Origin: Sphaerisporangium krabiense
GTDB lineage: Bacteria; Actinomycetota; Actinomycetes; Streptosporangiales; Streptosporangiaceae
Reading direction: 5' to 3'
NCBI RefSeq assembly: GCF_014200435.1
Contig: NZ_JACHBR010000001.1
Span: 2,852,001-2,916,000, forward strand
DNA: 64,000 nt
Shown: positions 63,003 to 64,000 of the stretch, one piece after another
How the letters are laid out: each line of letters starts with the position of its first letter
Position numbering within the stretch: the stretch's first letter is position 1
The notes under the pieces: model-generated
What the model was told of the DNA's origin: nothing
The model's database searches: none
What the model saw: the letters and a program-made list of their open reading frames with translations, nothing else
Position numbers and translations under genes: made by a program

Positions 63003-64000
63003 TGGGCCCGCGCGTCTTCGAGGCGCCGCTCACGGGCGGCCAGGTCTCCGAGCGCCTCCAGCGCCAGGGCCTCGCCCGCGTCCGAGCCGATGCGCCGCAT
63101 CTCGCTCAGACCCTCCTCCAGCAGGCCGGCCGCCTCCGGCTCGCCCGCGCGGGCCCTGCCCAGCAGGATGAGCACCCTTGCCTGGTTGTAGGGGTCGGGT
63201 TCGGGCGCGAGGAGCCGCCGCGCCTCCGTCAGGCGCGCGACGGCCTCCCGCGTCCGGCCCTGGCGGGTCAGCGCGTCCCCGAGGTCTGCGAGGGTGCGCG
63301 CGGCCCGCCGCTGCTCACCCGTCCGGCGGTAGCCGTCGAGGGCCTCCTCGAAGAGGGCGACGGCCTCGGCGACCCGGCCACGGTCCAGTTCGACCAGGCC
63401 GAGCCTGCGGTGGCCGCCGGCGATCCGCTGGGCGTCCCCCTCACGGCGCCAGATGTCCACGGCACCGCGAAAGTGGACCGCCGCCTCGTCGAGCCGGCCC
63501 AGAGCCCGCAGGGCCAGGCCGGTCCGGTTCAGCATCTTCGCCTCCGCGCGAGGGTTCGCGCCGTCGCGGGCCGCGGCCAGCCCCATCTGGTCGATCTCCA
63601 GCCGTTCCGCGTGGAGGCCCCGGTAGAGGAACAGCGGCCACAGGGCCTCGACGAGCTGCCACGCGGTGGGGAACAGGCCCCTCTCGTTCGCGGTCCGCAC
63701 GGCGGTCCTGAGGTTGGGGAGCTCCCGCTCCAGCCAGTCGAGCGCGGCCGCGGAGCCGTCGAACGCGACGGGCTCGGCGGGGACGTGGACGATCGCGTCG
63801 TAGGCGACGCGGCGGTAGGGCATCACCGTCCGGCTCGCCGCCGCCGCGGTGTCCAGGTACCAGTCCAGCACCCGTCGCACCGCCTCGGCGCGGTCGGCTT
63901 CCGTGTCGTGCTCCTCGGCCATCTCACGGGCGTGCAGCCGGGTCAGCTCGTGCAGGCGGACGGCGCCGCCCGGCGCGTCGTCGAGCAGGTTGGCGTCGAG
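62915..64000 (-). CDS. AfsR-like regulator, TPR-containing C-terminal part (runs off the window)
   Basis: The frame is open to the right edge. The visible 361 codons start with VRLHELTRLHAREMAEE, the segment that follows the NB-ARC winged helix in AfsR-type regulators, and continue as TPR-like repeats (LNRTGLALRALGRLDEAAVHFRGA, HRRLGLVELDRGRVAEAVALFEEAL and so on). The DNA-binding and ATPase parts lie beyond the window. It converges on the PfkB gene with an 88-nt overlap of coding frames. It is the third BTAD/AfsR-class gene in 23 kb. Confidence 0.85.
   Translation of the reverse strand, partial: LDANLLDDAPGGAVRLHELTRLHAREMAEEHDTEADRAEAVRRVLDWYLDTAAAASRTVMPYRRVAYDAIVHVPAEPVAFDGSAAALDWLERELPNLRTAVRTANERGLFPTAWQLVEALWPLFLYRGLHAERLEIDQMGLAAARDGANPRAEAKMLNRTGLALRALGRLDEAAVHFRGAVDIWRREGDAQRIAGGHRRLGLVELDRGRVAEAVALFEEALDGYRRTGEQRRAARTLADLGDALTRQGRTREAVARLTEARRLLAPEPDPYNQARVLILLGRARAGEPEAAGLLEEGLSEMRRIGSDAGEALALEALGDLAARERRLEDARAHYEEALRLLSARGADVGPVKERLVRLGES

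Noticed and set aside
1-64000. CRISPR arrays, rRNA genes, a replication origin and large biosynthetic (PKS/NRPS) genes
   Set aside because: None was found. The AfsR/SARP regulators are present without a recognisable megasynthase cluster in this window.

Overview
The window reads as chromosomal DNA of a high-GC filamentous actinomycete. The evidence is the overall base composition, frequent GTG starts, 4-nt ATGA/GTGA gene overlaps, three AfsR/SARP-type regulators and secreted CBM2-type domains. A Streptosporangiaceae-like relative (Nonomuraea type) is my inference only; no 16S or other marker gene is present.

Layout. 0.1-5.6 kb is an accessory zone: a large SF2 helicase with a possible nuclease-like tail, a tRNA-Phe-like remnant with a strong terminator (a likely attachment-site scar), and an IS256-family element whose right end closes the reading frame of a YdeI-like gene. 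5.5-8.3 kb holds that gene, an epoxide-hydrolase-like enzyme and a divergent WYL regulator with a clear palindrome between them. 8.4-18.9 kb is a catabolic locus. On the minus strand it has a DeoR regulator, FGGY kinase, GlpA-like and GlpB-like flavoproteins and a D-amino-acid-dehydrogenase-like enzyme; on the plus strand, a polar amino-acid-type ABC importer and an amine-oxidase-like flavoprotein. 19-23.1 kb carries a membrane protein, a membrane-bound LuxR regulator and a SigE-type ECF sigma factor with its membrane partner. 23.1-24.2 kb is a graveyard of gene fragments. 24.3-26.1 kb is a subtilase-Fn3-CBM2 exoprotease.

26.9-39.7 kb is the most interesting region. A Rieske oxygenase system (oxygenase, ferredoxin, reductase, unknown protein, crotonase) and an NCS2 purine/pyrimidine-type permease lie opposite an operon. 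That operon contains an Asp/Glu-racemase-superfamily enzyme lacking its first cysteine, a PuuE-like deacetylase-fold hydrolase, a GntR/FCD regulator, a DUF1116 (AllG/YlbE-like) protein, an amidase, a DUF2237 protein and an MFS carrier. Copies of a TATACC-type motif lie in the control regions. I read this as an uptake, hydroxylation, ring-opening and deamidation route for a nitrogen heterocycle whose identity is unknown.

39.9-52.3 kb carries a TAP-like exopeptidase, a BTAD/ATPase regulator, a secreted protein of unknown function, an MMPL exporter with a divergent MarR regulator and palindromic operator, a methyltransferase, a Tat-exported PL8 lyase and an AraC regulator. 52.4-56.0 kb is a small operon (cupin of the 2,4'-dihydroxyacetophenone dioxygenase type, MFS, zinc dehydrogenase, SDR). 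56.3-64 kb has a 49-aa membrane peptide gene with a strong terminator and an AfsR-like regulator containing a TTA codon. Divergent from the regulator is a three-gene cassette (GT-B-like protein, unknown protein, PfkB kinase), which runs head-on into a third AfsR-like gene that leaves the window. No rRNA, complete tRNA, CRISPR array or replication origin was seen.
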